Source of the DNA: Crambe crambe
Taxonomy: Eukaryota; Porifera; Demospongiae; Poecilosclerida; Crambeidae
Direction: 5' to 3'
Assembly: GCA_963924555.1 (NCBI GenBank)
Contig: OZ004586.1
Span: forward strand, 3,616,501-3,680,500
DNA length: 64,000 nt
Part shown: positions 35,789 through 46,090 of the stretch, one piece after another
Layout: each line of letters opens with the position of its first letter
Numbering within the stretch: position 1 is the first letter of the stretch
Position numbers and translations under genes: made by a program
Notes under the pieces: generated by a model
Seen by the model: only the letters and a program-made list of their open reading frames with translations
Told to the model about the DNA's origin: nothing
The model's database searches: none

Positions 35789-36775
35789 CTACTGTACAAA
35801 AAGGTCGATGTTTTGTATCATTACATCTTCATTGGATCTTGCTTGATCAGCACAGACTCGTACTTCAACATCACTGGTGACATTCTGGAAGAGATCTTTA
35901 TGGAACCATGGCTTCCTCTCCCCTTCACAGCAGGTGGAGAACCTCCCACATCCTTTACCATCCCACAGAGGGTCTTCCACATAGTAACGGTTAGTGTAGG
36001 TAGTGCGACTGCCAGTCTCACAGAAGAAATTATTTCCAATAAACTGTGGAATCAAGCCAGTGTAGGCAACATGTGATTTGGAATTGGTACATGGACAAGC
36101 ATATAAATTATGCCCAGGAACTTCATCAAGTGCAGCTGCAAATGTCCAGATATGTTGCCTGGGAGAACTGCTGTGGGTAATACTAACACCATCCACATAT
36201 GAATCATCGATAGTACGACCTTGATTAGTATAGTATGGATGGAAAGCATCAGTACTGTAATACTGGATGCCTATCACTCGACCACACACTTTTGAGAATG
36301 ATACAGCATGGGTGAAGAACTTGGCAGAAGAACATCCAAGATTCACCCTCTTACGACACAGACTCTTAGGAGAAGTGACTTTCTCTAGTCCAGCAGGACA
36401 ACTGGAGCTGGTCTTGGTCATGTTGACATTGGCCACTCTCATCCACACTCCCTCCCCACAGGGTGCATCTCCCATGTGGCAGTACACACGGACAGGACCC
36501 GAGTCCTCCTGGATCCAGTAGTAACCAGACTCTGTCTCTGGCCTGAGGTCAGCTATCTGCTTGCACGAGGATGCACTATAGGCTGGGATGTTTCCTATGT
36601 GTTGGGTGGAGGCCTTGTTCACGACATTTTCGATGTTCTTCAGCAATGCCTTGCTGTTGCACACTTGAGGAGAAAGGGCAGTGGAGTTATCAGGGAGAGG
36701 GGAGGCATCCACTGCCAAATTCATCATAATAAAACAGTTTAGACTGAAAAGGAAAATTGTAGCATAGAGTGCCAT
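35789..36775 (-). CDS. Secreted protein with fibrinogen-type N-terminal motif (copy 1, 328 aa)
   Basis: Single-exon frame. The start at 36775 (MALYATIFLF...) was preferred to the upstream in-frame ATG at 36907, because it opens directly into a signal peptide (residues 1-24) and a TATAAAAGG box sits at 36863-36855. After a low-complexity linker, IPAYSASSCKQI...GYYWIQ...VRVYCHM (64-101) resembles the start of fibrinogen-related domains. The rest (WMRVANVNMT, VDGVSITHSSSPRQHIWTFAAALDE, CETGSR, DPLWDGKGCGRFSTCC, PWFHKDL, DVEVRVCAD) matches a cysteine-rich extracellular family of sponges and cnidarians whose function is unknown. Predicted secreted. Nearly identical to the next copy, 3122 bp away, except for a central patch. 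Confidence 0.85.
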   Translation of the reverse strand: MALYATIFLFSLNCFIMMNLAVDASPLPDNSTALSPQVCNSKALLKNIENVVNKASTQHIGNIPAYSASSCKQIADLRPETESGYYWIQEDSGPVRVYCHMGDAPCGEGVWMRVANVNMTKTSSSCPAGLEKVTSPKSLCRKRVNLGCSSAKFFTHAVSFSKVCGRVIGIQYYSTDAFHPYYTNQGRTIDDSYVDGVSITHSSSPRQHIWTFAAALDEVPGHNLYACPCTNSKSHVAYTGLIPQFIGNNFFCETGSRTTYTNRYYVEDPLWDGKGCGRFSTCCEGERKPWFHKDLFQNVTSDVEVRVCADQARSNEDVMIQNIDLFVQ

Positions 36776-36854
36776 AGTAAACCGATAGCAGCTCATTGTA
36801 GAATGTAATAGCACTGGCAACTTGTTAACTGCTTTAATATCAATGCTGCTTCCT

Positions 36855-36863
36855 CCTTTTATA
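36855..36863 (-). promoter_or_regulatory. TATA box of copy 1
   Basis: TATAAAAGG about 80 bp upstream of the ATG at 36775. The same box is found at the matching place of copy 2 (39977-39985). The third intact copy has TATAAAAAA near 42666-42658. Confidence 0.6.
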
Positions 36864-36907
36864 GACACACAATGTATAATCATGCATGCAGATGTCCTAC
36901 AGATCAT

Positions 36908-38393
36908 CCATGCTTTGATATGGCCAGTCCATGGTTTAGGTTTAGGGAATTAAAATAATTATTGACCAAGCCACTGGAGACACCGGGTTGAGAGTGGGTA
37001 GACATTACTTTCAAAGTGGTCAATGTCTATACCATAAATTTGTATGGCCCTACCACATGTAACACTACACAGCTACTAGCTGTGATACAAGTATGCCTTC
37101 TAAAGAATTATCCCATTTTAACTAGCAAGCATAATGCAGTGGGGTGAGTACATGTTGATGATAGTCACTGAAATGATTATGAGCGCATTATATAAATTCT
37201 CATAGCTTGCTACGTGTAGACGATGGTTAGTATACTGTAATATACAAATGTGTTAGCAACAAGTGTGTTAGTATACTATGTAATATACAAATGTGTAAGT
37301 GTTAGTATACTATCAGAGAGTGCGGTAGCACTCTCTAAGTAGGGATGGCAGGTCAAAGGTCATTAAGACTGTATAAACTAAAAACTCTTCTTTCTCTTCT
37401 ACCCTTACTCTACAGGTTCTCACAAGTCATGACCCTATCCCTACATCTACACAGAAGACAGGACAATGTATAATAATCTAAAATTCATTCTATAACATTA
37501 ACAAAAAACGATTTCAAAAATTGACTTTTGTTCTAGCTAGTTTTTCAACATAATAATAATCAGATCGGCGTACTGACTAACTGGCTATAGTTGTCACAAT
37601 TATAACATGACGATCAGATAGAGCGGCACCTAGAGGCTGATCTTTTGCTATTCGTTTTCACTACAGTTCTACGTATTTCACAATTCAGTGATATTATCCA
37701 ACACTAGCTAATCTTTCTTCGCCATTTTAAGGGGCGGGGCCGCGTAGGTGCGCGCTAGCTAGAGCTGTTCAACTTTGAGATTTTAGCTACCTATTTCTTC
37801 TGGTCAGATGGTGTTTCAGTCATTCCTCAGTACAGATTCTCATCCTACACATAGTCAGTACTTAGCTCTCTGTATAGTTTGCTCACTTCACCATGCCAGT
37901 GGCTCCAACCTGTCAGTGTGAATTTTGATCTCAGGCTCCCATAGCTAAGCTAGTTCTTCAAGTTTAGCTAACTATCTATCCTGGTTAGATGGTGTTCCAG
38001 CCATTCCTCAGTATACATGCTCATCCTACATGGCTGTAGCTATGTAGTCTGCTCACTTCATCATGCCAGTGTGTGCACCTCCAACATGTTAACTTTGAAA
38101 TATCATGAATTTAAGCGATTTTGTAATATGAAATGTAGCTATAAGTTAAATTCCTTGAGTATTTTTCAGTAAAAATACTTCGGAATCAGTATGGTAGGCT
38201 TTGCCATACACACATTGCTATTGCTGTTAAGTTTGATATTGAATAATACACAAATTTCTTCAATTGTTGATCATCAGCGCTATGTACCTACAAGAGGAAG
38301 ATAATAAATCGGTTATGTTATACTGATGAATTTCTATAGCTATCTAGTTACAAAGAAAAAGAATGGAAACAAGTGAGTGCAAAAAATTTCTTC
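36908..38393. other. Spacer between fibrinogen-motif genes
   Basis: The first 400 bp repeat at 40030-40380. A TATCAGAGAGTGCGGTAGCA end (37313) belongs to the 20.3-kb inverted-repeat family. The stretch 37560-37740 (AGCGGCACCTAGAGGCTGAT) is shared with 40540-40700. No gene recognised; a short stop-terminated frame after an acceptor near 37415 has no homology. Confidence 0.55.
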
Positions 38394-38832
38394 TAAATAA
38401 AAAGTTAAGTATGGGATAGCCATAAAATATAGCTGCATTATTACTATTCCTATCACTCTCAGCCCTCCTAATTTCAGTAACCACACCTATATCCAACTTA
38501 AATCCCTACTTCACTCCCCCTTCAGCAACAAGTGAGTCAAGTAATCATCCATCACCAAACTCAAGAACCACAGCAATATTACCAAAATACTATTCCTACT
38601 TCACTCCTATTAGGCGTCCTAGGAGTGAAGTAGGAATAGTATTTTGGTAATATTGCTGTGGTTCTTGAGTTTGGTGATGGATGGTTACTTGATTCACTTG
38701 TTGTTGCTGAAGGGGGAGTGAAGTAGGGATTTAAGTTGGATATAGGTGTGGTTACTGAAATTAGGAGGGCTGAGAGTGATAGGAATAGTAATAATGCAGC
38801 TATATTTTATGGCTATCCCTACTTAACTTTTT
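38394..38832. mobile_element. Near-perfect fold-back element
   Basis: Arms of about 215 bp are reverse complements around CTATTAGGCGTCCTAG at about 38612. The right arm is repeated alone at 1520-1760. Outer ends (AAAAAGTTAAG... and ...CTTAACTTTTT) also occur on the element at 40384-41067. No coding capacity. Confidence 0.9.
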
Positions 38833-38910
38833 ACGCTCATGTAATATACAAGTGTGTTAGTGTGCTAGTATACTATGTATAAATATGCACTGATTAGTCA
38901 TGAGTATTAT

Positions 38911-39897
38911 CTACTGTACAAAAAGGTCGATGTTTTGTATCATTACATCTTCATTGGATCTTGCTTGATCAGCACAGACTCGTACTTCAACATCACTGGT
39001 GACATTCTGGAAGAGATCTTTATGGAACCATGGCTTCCTCTCCCCTTCACAGCAGGTGGAGAACCTCCCACATCCTTTACCATCCCACAGAGGGTCTTCC
39101 ACATAGTAACGGTTAGTGTAGGTAGTGCGACTGCCAGTCTCACAGAAGAAATTATTTCCAATAAACTGTGGAATCAAGCCAGTGTAGGCAACATGTGATA
39201 AGGAGTTAACACATGGACAAGCGTATACATTATTCCCGGGAACTTCATCGAGTGCAGCTGCAAATGTCCAGATGTGTTGCCTGGGAGAACTGCTGTGGGT
39301 AATACTAACACCATCCACATATGAATCATCGATAGTACGACCTTGATTAGTATAGTATGGATGGAAAGCATCAGTACTGTGATACTGGATGCCTATCACT
39401 CGACCACACACTTTTGAGAATGATACAGCATGGGTGAAGAACTTGGCAGAAGAACATCCAAGATTCACCCTCTTACGACACAGACTCTTAGGAGAAGTGA
39501 CTTTCTCTAGTCCAGCAGGACAACTGGAGCTGGTCTTGGTCATGTTGACATTGGCCACTCTCATCCACACTCCCTCCCCACAGGGTGCATCTCCCATGTG
39601 GCAGTACACACGGACAGGACCCGAGTCCTCCTGGATCCAGTAGTAACCAGACTCTGTCTCTGGCCTGAGGTCAGCTATCTGCTTGCACGAGGATGCACTA
39701 TAGGCTGGGATGTTTCCTATGTGTTGGGTGGAGGCCTTGTTCACGACATTTTCGATGTTCTTCAGCAATGCCTTGCTGTTGCACACTTGAGGAGAAAGGG
39801 CAGTGGAGTTATCAGGGAGAGGGGAGGCATCCACTGCCAAATTCATCATAATAAAACAGTTTAGACTGAAAAGGAAAATTGTAGCATAGAGTGCCAT
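38911..39897 (-). CDS. Secreted protein with fibrinogen-type N-terminal motif (copy 2, 328 aa)
   Basis: Same length, start (ATG at 39897), signal peptide and TATA position as the copy at 35.8-36.8 kb. Differences are clustered in one short central region: it reads IQYHSTDAF and VPGNNVYACPCVNSLSH where copy 1 has IQYYSTDAF and VPGHNLYACPCTNSKSH. Flanking DNA is also shared on the upstream side for about 480 bp. All cysteines of the family are kept and no lesion is visible, so it should be functional. Role unknown; predicted extracellular. Confidence 0.85.
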   Translation of the reverse strand: MALYATIFLFSLNCFIMMNLAVDASPLPDNSTALSPQVCNSKALLKNIENVVNKASTQHIGNIPAYSASSCKQIADLRPETESGYYWIQEDSGPVRVYCHMGDAPCGEGVWMRVANVNMTKTSSSCPAGLEKVTSPKSLCRKRVNLGCSSAKFFTHAVSFSKVCGRVIGIQYHSTDAFHPYYTNQGRTIDDSYVDGVSITHSSSPRQHIWTFAAALDEVPGNNVYACPCVNSLSHVAYTGLIPQFIGNNFFCETGSRTTYTNRYYVEDPLWDGKGCGRFSTCCEGERKPWFHKDLFQNVTSDVEVRVCADQARSNEDVMIQNIDLFVQ

Positions 39898-40383
39898 AGT
39901 AAACCGATAGCAGCTCATTGTAGAATGTAATAGCACTGGCAACTTGTTAACTGCTTTAATATCAATGCTGCTTCCTCCTTTTATAGACACACAATGTATA
40001 ATCATGCATGCAGATGTCCTACAGATCATCCATGCTTTGATATGGCCAGTCCATGGTTTAGGTTTAGGGAATTAAAATAATTATTGACCAAGCCACTGGA
40101 GACACCGGGTTGAGAGTGGGTAGACATTACTTTCAAAGTGGTCAATGTCTATACCATAAATTTGTATGGCCCTACCACATGTAACACTACACAGCTACTA
40201 GCTGTGATACAAGTATGCCTTCTAAAGAATTATCCCATTTTAACTAGCAAGCATAATGCAGTGGGGTGAGTACATGTTGATGATAGTCACTGAAATGATT
40301 ATGAGCGCATTATATAAATTCTCATAGCTTGCTACGTGTAGACGATGGTTAGTATACTGTAATATACAAATGTGTTAGCGGCC

Positions 40384-41067
40384 CATAGCTAGCTGTAGGC
40401 AGTGAATGTAAATGTAGGGATTATTTTCATACGAGGCTGCAGTACATTATACAGAGGCTATCCCTACTTAACTTTTTATTTAGAAGAAATTTTTTGCACT
40501 CACTTGTAATAATAAGGATAATAATAATAATAATAATAGCTAATAAGATCGACGTACCGGCTTACTGGCTATAGTCATCAAAATTCTGCTTTGGCCATCT
40601 GTTAGAGCGGCACCTAGAGGCTGATCTTTTGCTATTAGTTTTGACTAAGGCTCTACTTCACTATTCGAGCACTCGGAACACTAGCTAATCTTTCGACGCC
40701 ATTTTGAAGCGTATGTCGTTAGGGGGCGGGGTTATGGGCGGAGCCACGTAAGCTTCTTAAGTTTAGCTAGCTAAGCTTAGCTAGGTCTTCAGTTTAATCG
40801 TTTAGCTAGCTATTTATTCTTATCTGATGATGTTCCAGTCACTCCTTGCTGAATTACAGTGCTCACCCTCAATTCTTTTATACATACACAAACTAATATT
40901 CAACTTCAAGCACTAAGAAAAAAGGATAGAAACAAGTGAGTGCAAAAAATTTCTTCTAAATAAAAAGGTTAAGTAGGGATAGCCTAAAATCTAGCTGGGC
41001 TATATAATGTACTGCAGCCTCGTATGAATACAATCCCTACTTTTACAACTGCTATAGCTAGCTATAG
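40384..41067. mobile_element. Fold-back element with about 120-bp arms
   Basis: Left arm about 40384-40510 and right arm about 40932-41067 are inverse (AGGCTATCCCTACTTAACTT; TAGAAGAAATTTTTTGCACT). The 420-bp interior is shared with the 37.5-38.1 kb spacer. No transposase frame. Confidence 0.8.
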
Positions 41068-41612
41068 GTAGTGGATTAGTTAGTTAACTAATCTGAGTGG
41101 ATTAAACTGAACTATTAATGAAAGAGGCTTTACACATCAGAAGTGAAACACCAAATGACATTTTGAACAGGGATGGGGGTTTGGATATTCATGGATGCTG
41201 GGTAGAAACCATAAAAACACTGAAACAAAGACAAGAGACAGAATCTGCACAGGCTATTTACACAAACAGCCTCTAGCCATGCAAAATTTGAATTTAAATC
41301 TTTTTTGTTTATTTAATTTTTGTAATCATAAAAACCCTGAAGAAGGCTAGAGACCTAGCCGAAACGTAGGTTTCAAAAAGAAATTTGTTAAGCATAAAAG
41401 AGAAAAATAAAAGATACTTATTATAATGATTCACATACATGCACAATAATTATACTATCTATATAGCCTAAGGTAGCAAGGTTTTATTGTATGTACTAAG
41501 TAAGAGAAAAAAGCATGAAAAAAAGTAGCAGTAGAGCTAACTAGCTCCAATATTCTAACTACGTAATGCTACTATGCACAATTCTCGTTTAGTTCAAGTT
41601 CAGCAGTGACCA
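41068..41612. other. Spacer downstream of copy 3
   Basis: Part of it (about 41420-41612) is shared with 34760-35002. No gene recognised. Confidence 0.5.
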
Positions 41613-42596
41613 TCACTGCATGTAGAGTGAGAGTATTTCAATCAGAACATCTTCACCAACTCCAGATCTTGCTTCATCAGCACAGACTCGCACTTCAATA
41701 TCACTGGTGACATTCTGGAGGAGATCTTTATGGAACCATGGCTTCCTCTCCCCTTCACAGCAGGTGGAGAACCTCTCACATCCATGACCATCCCACAGAG
41801 GGTCATTCACATAGTAACGGTTTCTGTAGGTAGTGCGACTGCCAGTCTCACAGAAGAAATCATTTCCAATAAACTGTGGGATTAAACCAGTGTAGGTGAC
41901 ATATGATTTGGAATTGGTACATGGACAAGCATATAAATTATGCCCAGGAACTTCATCAAGTGCAGCTGCAAATGTCCAGATATGTTGCCTGGGAGAACTG
42001 CTGTGGGTAATACTAACACCATCCACATACAAATCATCAATAGTACGACCTTGATTAACATACGTAGTATGGATTGAAGGCATTGGGATGCTTATCACTC
42101 GACCACACCCTTTTGAGAATGGTACAGCATGGGTGGAGAACTTGGCAGAAGAACATCCAAGAATCACCTTCTTACGACACAGACTCTTAGGAGAAGTGAC
42201 TCTCTCTAGTCCAGCAGGACAACTGGAGCTGGTCTTGGTCATGTTGACATTGGCCACTCTCATCCACACTCCCTCCCCACAGGGTGCATCTCCCATGTGG
42301 CAGTACACACGGACAGGACCTGAGTCCTCCTGGATCCAGTAGTAACCAGACTCTGCCTCTGGTCTGAGGTCGGCTATCTGTTGGCACGAGGCTGCACTAT
42401 AGGCTGGGATGTTTCCTATGTGTTGGGTGGAGGCCTTGTTCACGATATTTCCGATGTTCTTCAGCAATGCCTTGCTGTTGCACACTTGAGGAGAAAGGGC
42501 AGTGGAGTTATCAGGGAGAGGGGAGGCATCCACTGCCAAGTTCATCATGACAAGACTGCTAAGACTTAAAAATAAAATTTTAGCATAGAGTGCCAT
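41613..42596 (-). CDS. Secreted protein with fibrinogen-type N-terminal motif (copy 3, 327 aa)
   Basis: Single exon. ATG at 42596 (MALYAKILFLSLSSLVMMNL) gives a signal peptide; an upstream in-frame ATG at 42623 would add only nine residues and is less likely. Domain order as in the other copies: IPAYSAASCQQI...GYYWIQ...VYCHM, WMRVANVNM, ITHSSSPRQHIWTFAAALDE, CETGSRTT, DPLWDGHGCERFSTCCEG, DIEVRVCADEARSGVGEDVLIEILSLYMQ. It is the most divergent intact member, with a local change after CGRVI (SIPMPSIHTTYVNQ). This gives one residue less and may reflect compensating indels. TATAAAAAA lies about 65 bp upstream of the ATG. Confidence 0.85.
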   Translation of the reverse strand: MALYAKILFLSLSSLVMMNLAVDASPLPDNSTALSPQVCNSKALLKNIGNIVNKASTQHIGNIPAYSAASCQQIADLRPEAESGYYWIQEDSGPVRVYCHMGDAPCGEGVWMRVANVNMTKTSSSCPAGLERVTSPKSLCRKKVILGCSSAKFSTHAVPFSKGCGRVISIPMPSIHTTYVNQGRTIDDLYVDGVSITHSSSPRQHIWTFAAALDEVPGHNLYACPCTNSKSYVTYTGLIPQFIGNDFFCETGSRTTYRNRYYVNDPLWDGHGCERFSTCCEGERKPWFHKDLLQNVTSDIEVRVCADEARSGVGEDVLIEILSLYMQ

Positions 42597-42906
42597 AGTA
42601 AACTGATAGCAGCAGCTTATCATATAATGCGCAATACAGCATTTGTTGCTGCTTCCTTTTTTTATAGGAATTACGACAGGTCAGTTTAGAAGATTAAAAG
42701 ATTTGAGCAAGCCACTGGAGACACCAAAACAGAATTGAAGATCCTAAACAGGATAGAACGTAGCGGGCTTTACAATCCAAGGCTGAGAGTGGGTAGACAT
42801 TTTCTTTCAAGTCCATACCCACCAAAGAATTGTGGAAATTCCTTTGATTTGTATGGCCCTACCACATGTAACACTACACAGCTGGTAGCTGAGGTACAAG
42901 CATGCC

Positions 42907-43135
42907 TTCAGTGTCAGAGACACCTCCACAATTGAGGGGTGGAGCTGAGTGGACTCCAGTAGACCCTGCCTGGTGATCATAAGCTGCACTGTAGCTAGAG
43001 GTCCACCAACTCACCACCATTCCGCTTTCACCAGCCTTTCTATGAGGTCACCCATCCATGTACTAGGCTGGCCCCAGCAGCTAGCCAGGTGGGCAGCTGT
43101 TATTACACTCACAGTCACTATAATCACACAGGCCC
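42907..43135 (-). mobile_element. 5S-rRNA-derived SINE, third copy, shortened
   Basis: CACCTCCACAATTGAGGGGT onwards matches the body of the 8.1- and 33.7-kb copies. The 5S-like box C (GGTCACCCATCCATGTACT on plus) is kept but box A is partly deleted. No clear tail. Confidence 0.55.
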
Positions 43136-43604
43136 ATTTTCTACAATGTACATATAATCACAGCTATCAAAACTAGATCAAACTTTAAAATAAACAAAAA
43201 CAATCTCATAGCTTATTATGTAGTTATATAGACCTATCATGGCAGTTGGCTGGCTGTGTGCTGGCATCATGCTCTCACTCACAAGCATGTTCTTGTGGCT
43301 AACAGTGCCTCCAACCTATGAAGTTTAATTTCAGTATAAAATACTCCCATTTTCAGTATTTTACCATGAATTTCAGTATTTTCAGCCATTTTATAAGTAA
43401 TGTAATATAAAATGTGTATAGTAAGTTTATCTAAATTTCAGTATTTTTGAAAATTCTTCAGTATTTTTGGTCAAATTTCAGTAAAAATACTGATGAATCA
43501 GTATGGTTGGAGGCTCTGGGCTAATTGCTAGCTATAAGATATATCTTATCCTGTTGCTATTAGTTAATTATGCTGACTTCTTTGTGTGGGTTGGTATTTT
43601 TCAG

Positions 43605-43680
43605 CGAGTCTCAATAGATGAAACTTTGATATGGTACAATAACAACTTGAACCTGACCATACTCCCTCAAGCTAAATCAG
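43605..43680 (+). pseudogene. Orphan exon, possibly from a class C receptor paralogue
   Basis: TTTTTCAG acceptor, 76 bases, then GTGAGA donor. It reads RVSIDETLIWYNNNLNLTIL... with phase 0 in and phase 1 out. Exons 500-575 and 24359-24434 of the receptors have the same length and phases. A decayed copy without acceptor lies at about 34260-34330. No neighbouring partner exon was found. Membership of the receptor family is inference only. Confidence 0.35.
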
Positions 43681-43992
43681 GTGAGATGGACTAGAGTATC
43701 CTGGCTTATATATCTCACCACACCAGACTTGGAGTGACCTCAACAAGATTTTGTGCAGATATCAGCCAATGGGGGTGTAGTCTCATGATCACAGTACAGA
43801 GTCTCCCCTAGCTGTTGCTATGATTCATTATGAGATTTCATTATTATAATGCCATAGACCCAGCCCACTTTCTTTGAAGTGTCTTTATCCAAACAGGGTG
43901 GCCCGCTCTGCATTTAGTATACTGGGGGAAACTACTAGTTCAATAATTATTAATAAAAATGTAACAGATAATATTATAACTGTTCCTTTTAG

Positions 43993-44745
43993 TTAGCAAA
44001 GAATGAATGCCAGGAAGATCAAAGTCAAAATCACCTGGGAAAATCCAGGGAGATGGATCATACCTGCACCCACACTGAAAGCACTAGGCAGAGGGCAAAA
44101 TGACACCCTTGGAACACTGCAAAAATCCCAGAGTTGTCCATTGGCTACTTCCAACTGTGCCAACTGAGGTCCGAAAACGGTTGTATTGAAGACATTATTC
44201 ACACAACAGCCTTGAGTACTCCTAATATCAGTGAGAGCGGCTTTGCATTCTGTTGTACACCTGCCAGTAAAATTAGAAGCCACTAGTGGATAGCAGACAG
44301 CAGCTACTCCAGTCCCATTGTTTGCTATAGGTGCTTGCCAGCAAGGATACATGCCATTATCTGCACAGGCTCGCCCCAGGGAAGTACGATAAGTGGGCAA
44401 GCAAGTATCTACCATATCCACAACACTTGGAAGACAGTTATCCTCACAAATGTTGCTCAGCAGCGCAAAGACTTCCTCCTTTCGTGCTACATAATCCTGA
44501 GGAGAGATTTGAGTGAAGTTGACGGTGCTTCCCCTGCAGGTATGTTCTCCAGTGACTGGATCGGTGGGAAATCCTTCAAGTTTCTTCGTGAACACGCTCA
44601 ATGAGCAGTTCAGGCTTCCAAGCTGCCTCGTGTACCTGTGGTGTACTGCGGCATCGTTTCTCCCATCAGCTAAGCTTATGAGGAAACACAGAGAGAGGCA
44701 TACAAAATTCGATAGAGACATCTTTTGGATGGGCCCACTTTTCAT
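43993..44745 (-). CDS. Cysteine-rich, probably GPI-anchored surface protein (250 aa)
   Basis: Single exon. A signal peptide (hydrophobic stretch about 10-26, ending SLADG) is followed by RYTRQL, a possible basic processing site. The ectodomain has 14 cysteines and several N-glycosylation sequons. A C-terminal hydrophobic stretch (GFSQVILTLIFLAFILC) with no cytoplasmic tail after it is the usual form of a GPI-attachment signal. The first ATG is at 44745; the ATG at codon 9 would also give a signal peptide. I do not recognise a named family. A fragment of this gene is present in the chimera at 34.5 kb. The promoter must lie in or beside the inverted-repeat element that starts 53 bp upstream. 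Confidence 0.75.
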   Translation of the reverse strand: MKSGPIQKMSLSNFVCLSLCFLISLADGRNDAAVHHRYTRQLGSLNCSLSVFTKKLEGFPTDPVTGEHTCRGSTVNFTQISPQDYVARKEEVFALLSNICEDNCLPSVVDMVDTCLPTYRTSLGRACADNGMYPCWQAPIANNGTGVAAVCYPLVASNFTGRCTTECKAALTDIRSTQGCCVNNVFNTTVFGPQLAQLEVANGQLWDFCSVPRVSFCPLPSAFSVGAGMIHLPGFSQVILTLIFLAFILC

Positions 44746-44797
44746 GTTCCACGCATGCGCATTGTAGTAATTAACTTATATTCCGTGATCAGTTATG

Positions 44798-46073
44798 CCA
44801 TAGATAATATAGATACTCCGTATGGATGTGAAACGCCCGCGAACACGGAATAGTATACGGAATTTCCCGGTACAATCACTGTCTCGCTTGACTACCGATG
44901 TTGCAAGCGGTGTCACTGAGTTTTTCTTTTGCGGTTGCTCACTAAATTGTATTGTGGTATAGTTCACATGCGAAAATTAAATGATAATGATCAGGTAAGT
45001 AGTACTTTAAAAAAATTAGTGGAAATAACCAACCAGTCAGCTATGGGAACTGATACAATATTGTATCAACACTAAAAACAACTTTTGGTTAGATTTACTG
45101 AAAACCAATGCACTGCACCAGGAAAAAAAGTAATACAGAGGCAACAGTACATTATATTAGACTGGGAGAATGTGAAAGTTAATGTCAATAGGAATGTTAT
45201 AATATTGTAGAGCTGAATTTGAGCATATTAATGTAGTCCACTTTGGTTAGATTTTCTTCAGGACTACACATTGTGAACACTAAGACTACATGCCATGCAA
45301 CAGTTTAGATATTGGTACACCGGGAGAATCTATCATTTTTTCCTTCTAACTGATATGGTTAGTTCTAGAAGCCTTTAAAGTATAGAGGACTGTCTTTCAG
45401 CATAGATTCTATGCTTTCAGCCTATAGCCAGTGGCAATAATAATTAGACATCTCATGCATTTCAATGGCTATTTTTAAATGATGTACAATCATAGCAAAG
45501 GAAAAAAACCATATCATAAGAAATGGAAGAAAGGAGCAAGGTGGAAGTTGGACAAAAGAAAAGATAGAAGAAGAGAAAGCCATTGTGGACACAAAGAAAA
45601 TATCCTGCAATCCTGCAATATAATTATACCTCTCAGCAATGGCAGACTCGTGAGTGATGATATCACTCATTTTGTCAAGATTGACAGTGGGAAAAGAGGA
45701 AAAAATGTGCCAAGTATATCAACTTCTTTCTTAGTAACCAAAATCATTGTTTTGCATCCATCATCTTCTCATATATACAGGCTCTCATCAATTCTGAATT
45801 TATTTTGTTTCTATTCTTGAATAGCTATAATCATCACTGCATGCATATCATGCAGTAGCAGTACTTACCAGTCTTATGCAGCAGGATGTACTAAAGAGCT
45901 CTAATTCCTTCAGGCAGGTATTATTATTATTATTGTAGTTACCATGGAAGCCCCGTAATTTCAATTAGGTGCGCATACTAGTCCGCATCATGCGCGAGAC
46001 AATGATTGAATTTGCCGTAGAAAGATATCCGGAAGCGTTTCACATCCATACGGAGTATCTATATTATCTATGG
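44798..46073. mobile_element. 1.28-kb element with 39-bp perfect TIRs and 5-bp TSD (TTATG)
   Basis: It begins CCATAGATAATATAGATACT and ends in its exact inverse, with a match of about 39 bases to GAAACGC. TTATG lies at 44793-44797 and 46074-46078. Frames inside (e.g. 45479-45820 plus) have no recognised homology, so it appears non-autonomous. It fills almost the whole gap between the kinase stop codon and the next gene. AATAAA on the minus strand near 45802 could end the kinase transcript. Confidence 0.78.
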
Positions 46074-46090
46074 TTATGCTAGCTAGCTAG

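Noticed and set aside
35753..36742. Plus-strand frames opposite the fibrinogen-motif genes
   Set aside because: They are shadows of the conserved minus-strand frames; only the minus reading has a signal peptide, family motifs and a TATA box. The exception is 26304-26592, where the plus reading is the family sequence.
45422..45820. Frames inside the 1.28-kb inverted-repeat element as a transposase
   Set aside because: Short, on both strands, low-complexity (Lys/Arg-rich or Phe/Ser-rich), and without any recognisable catalytic motif.
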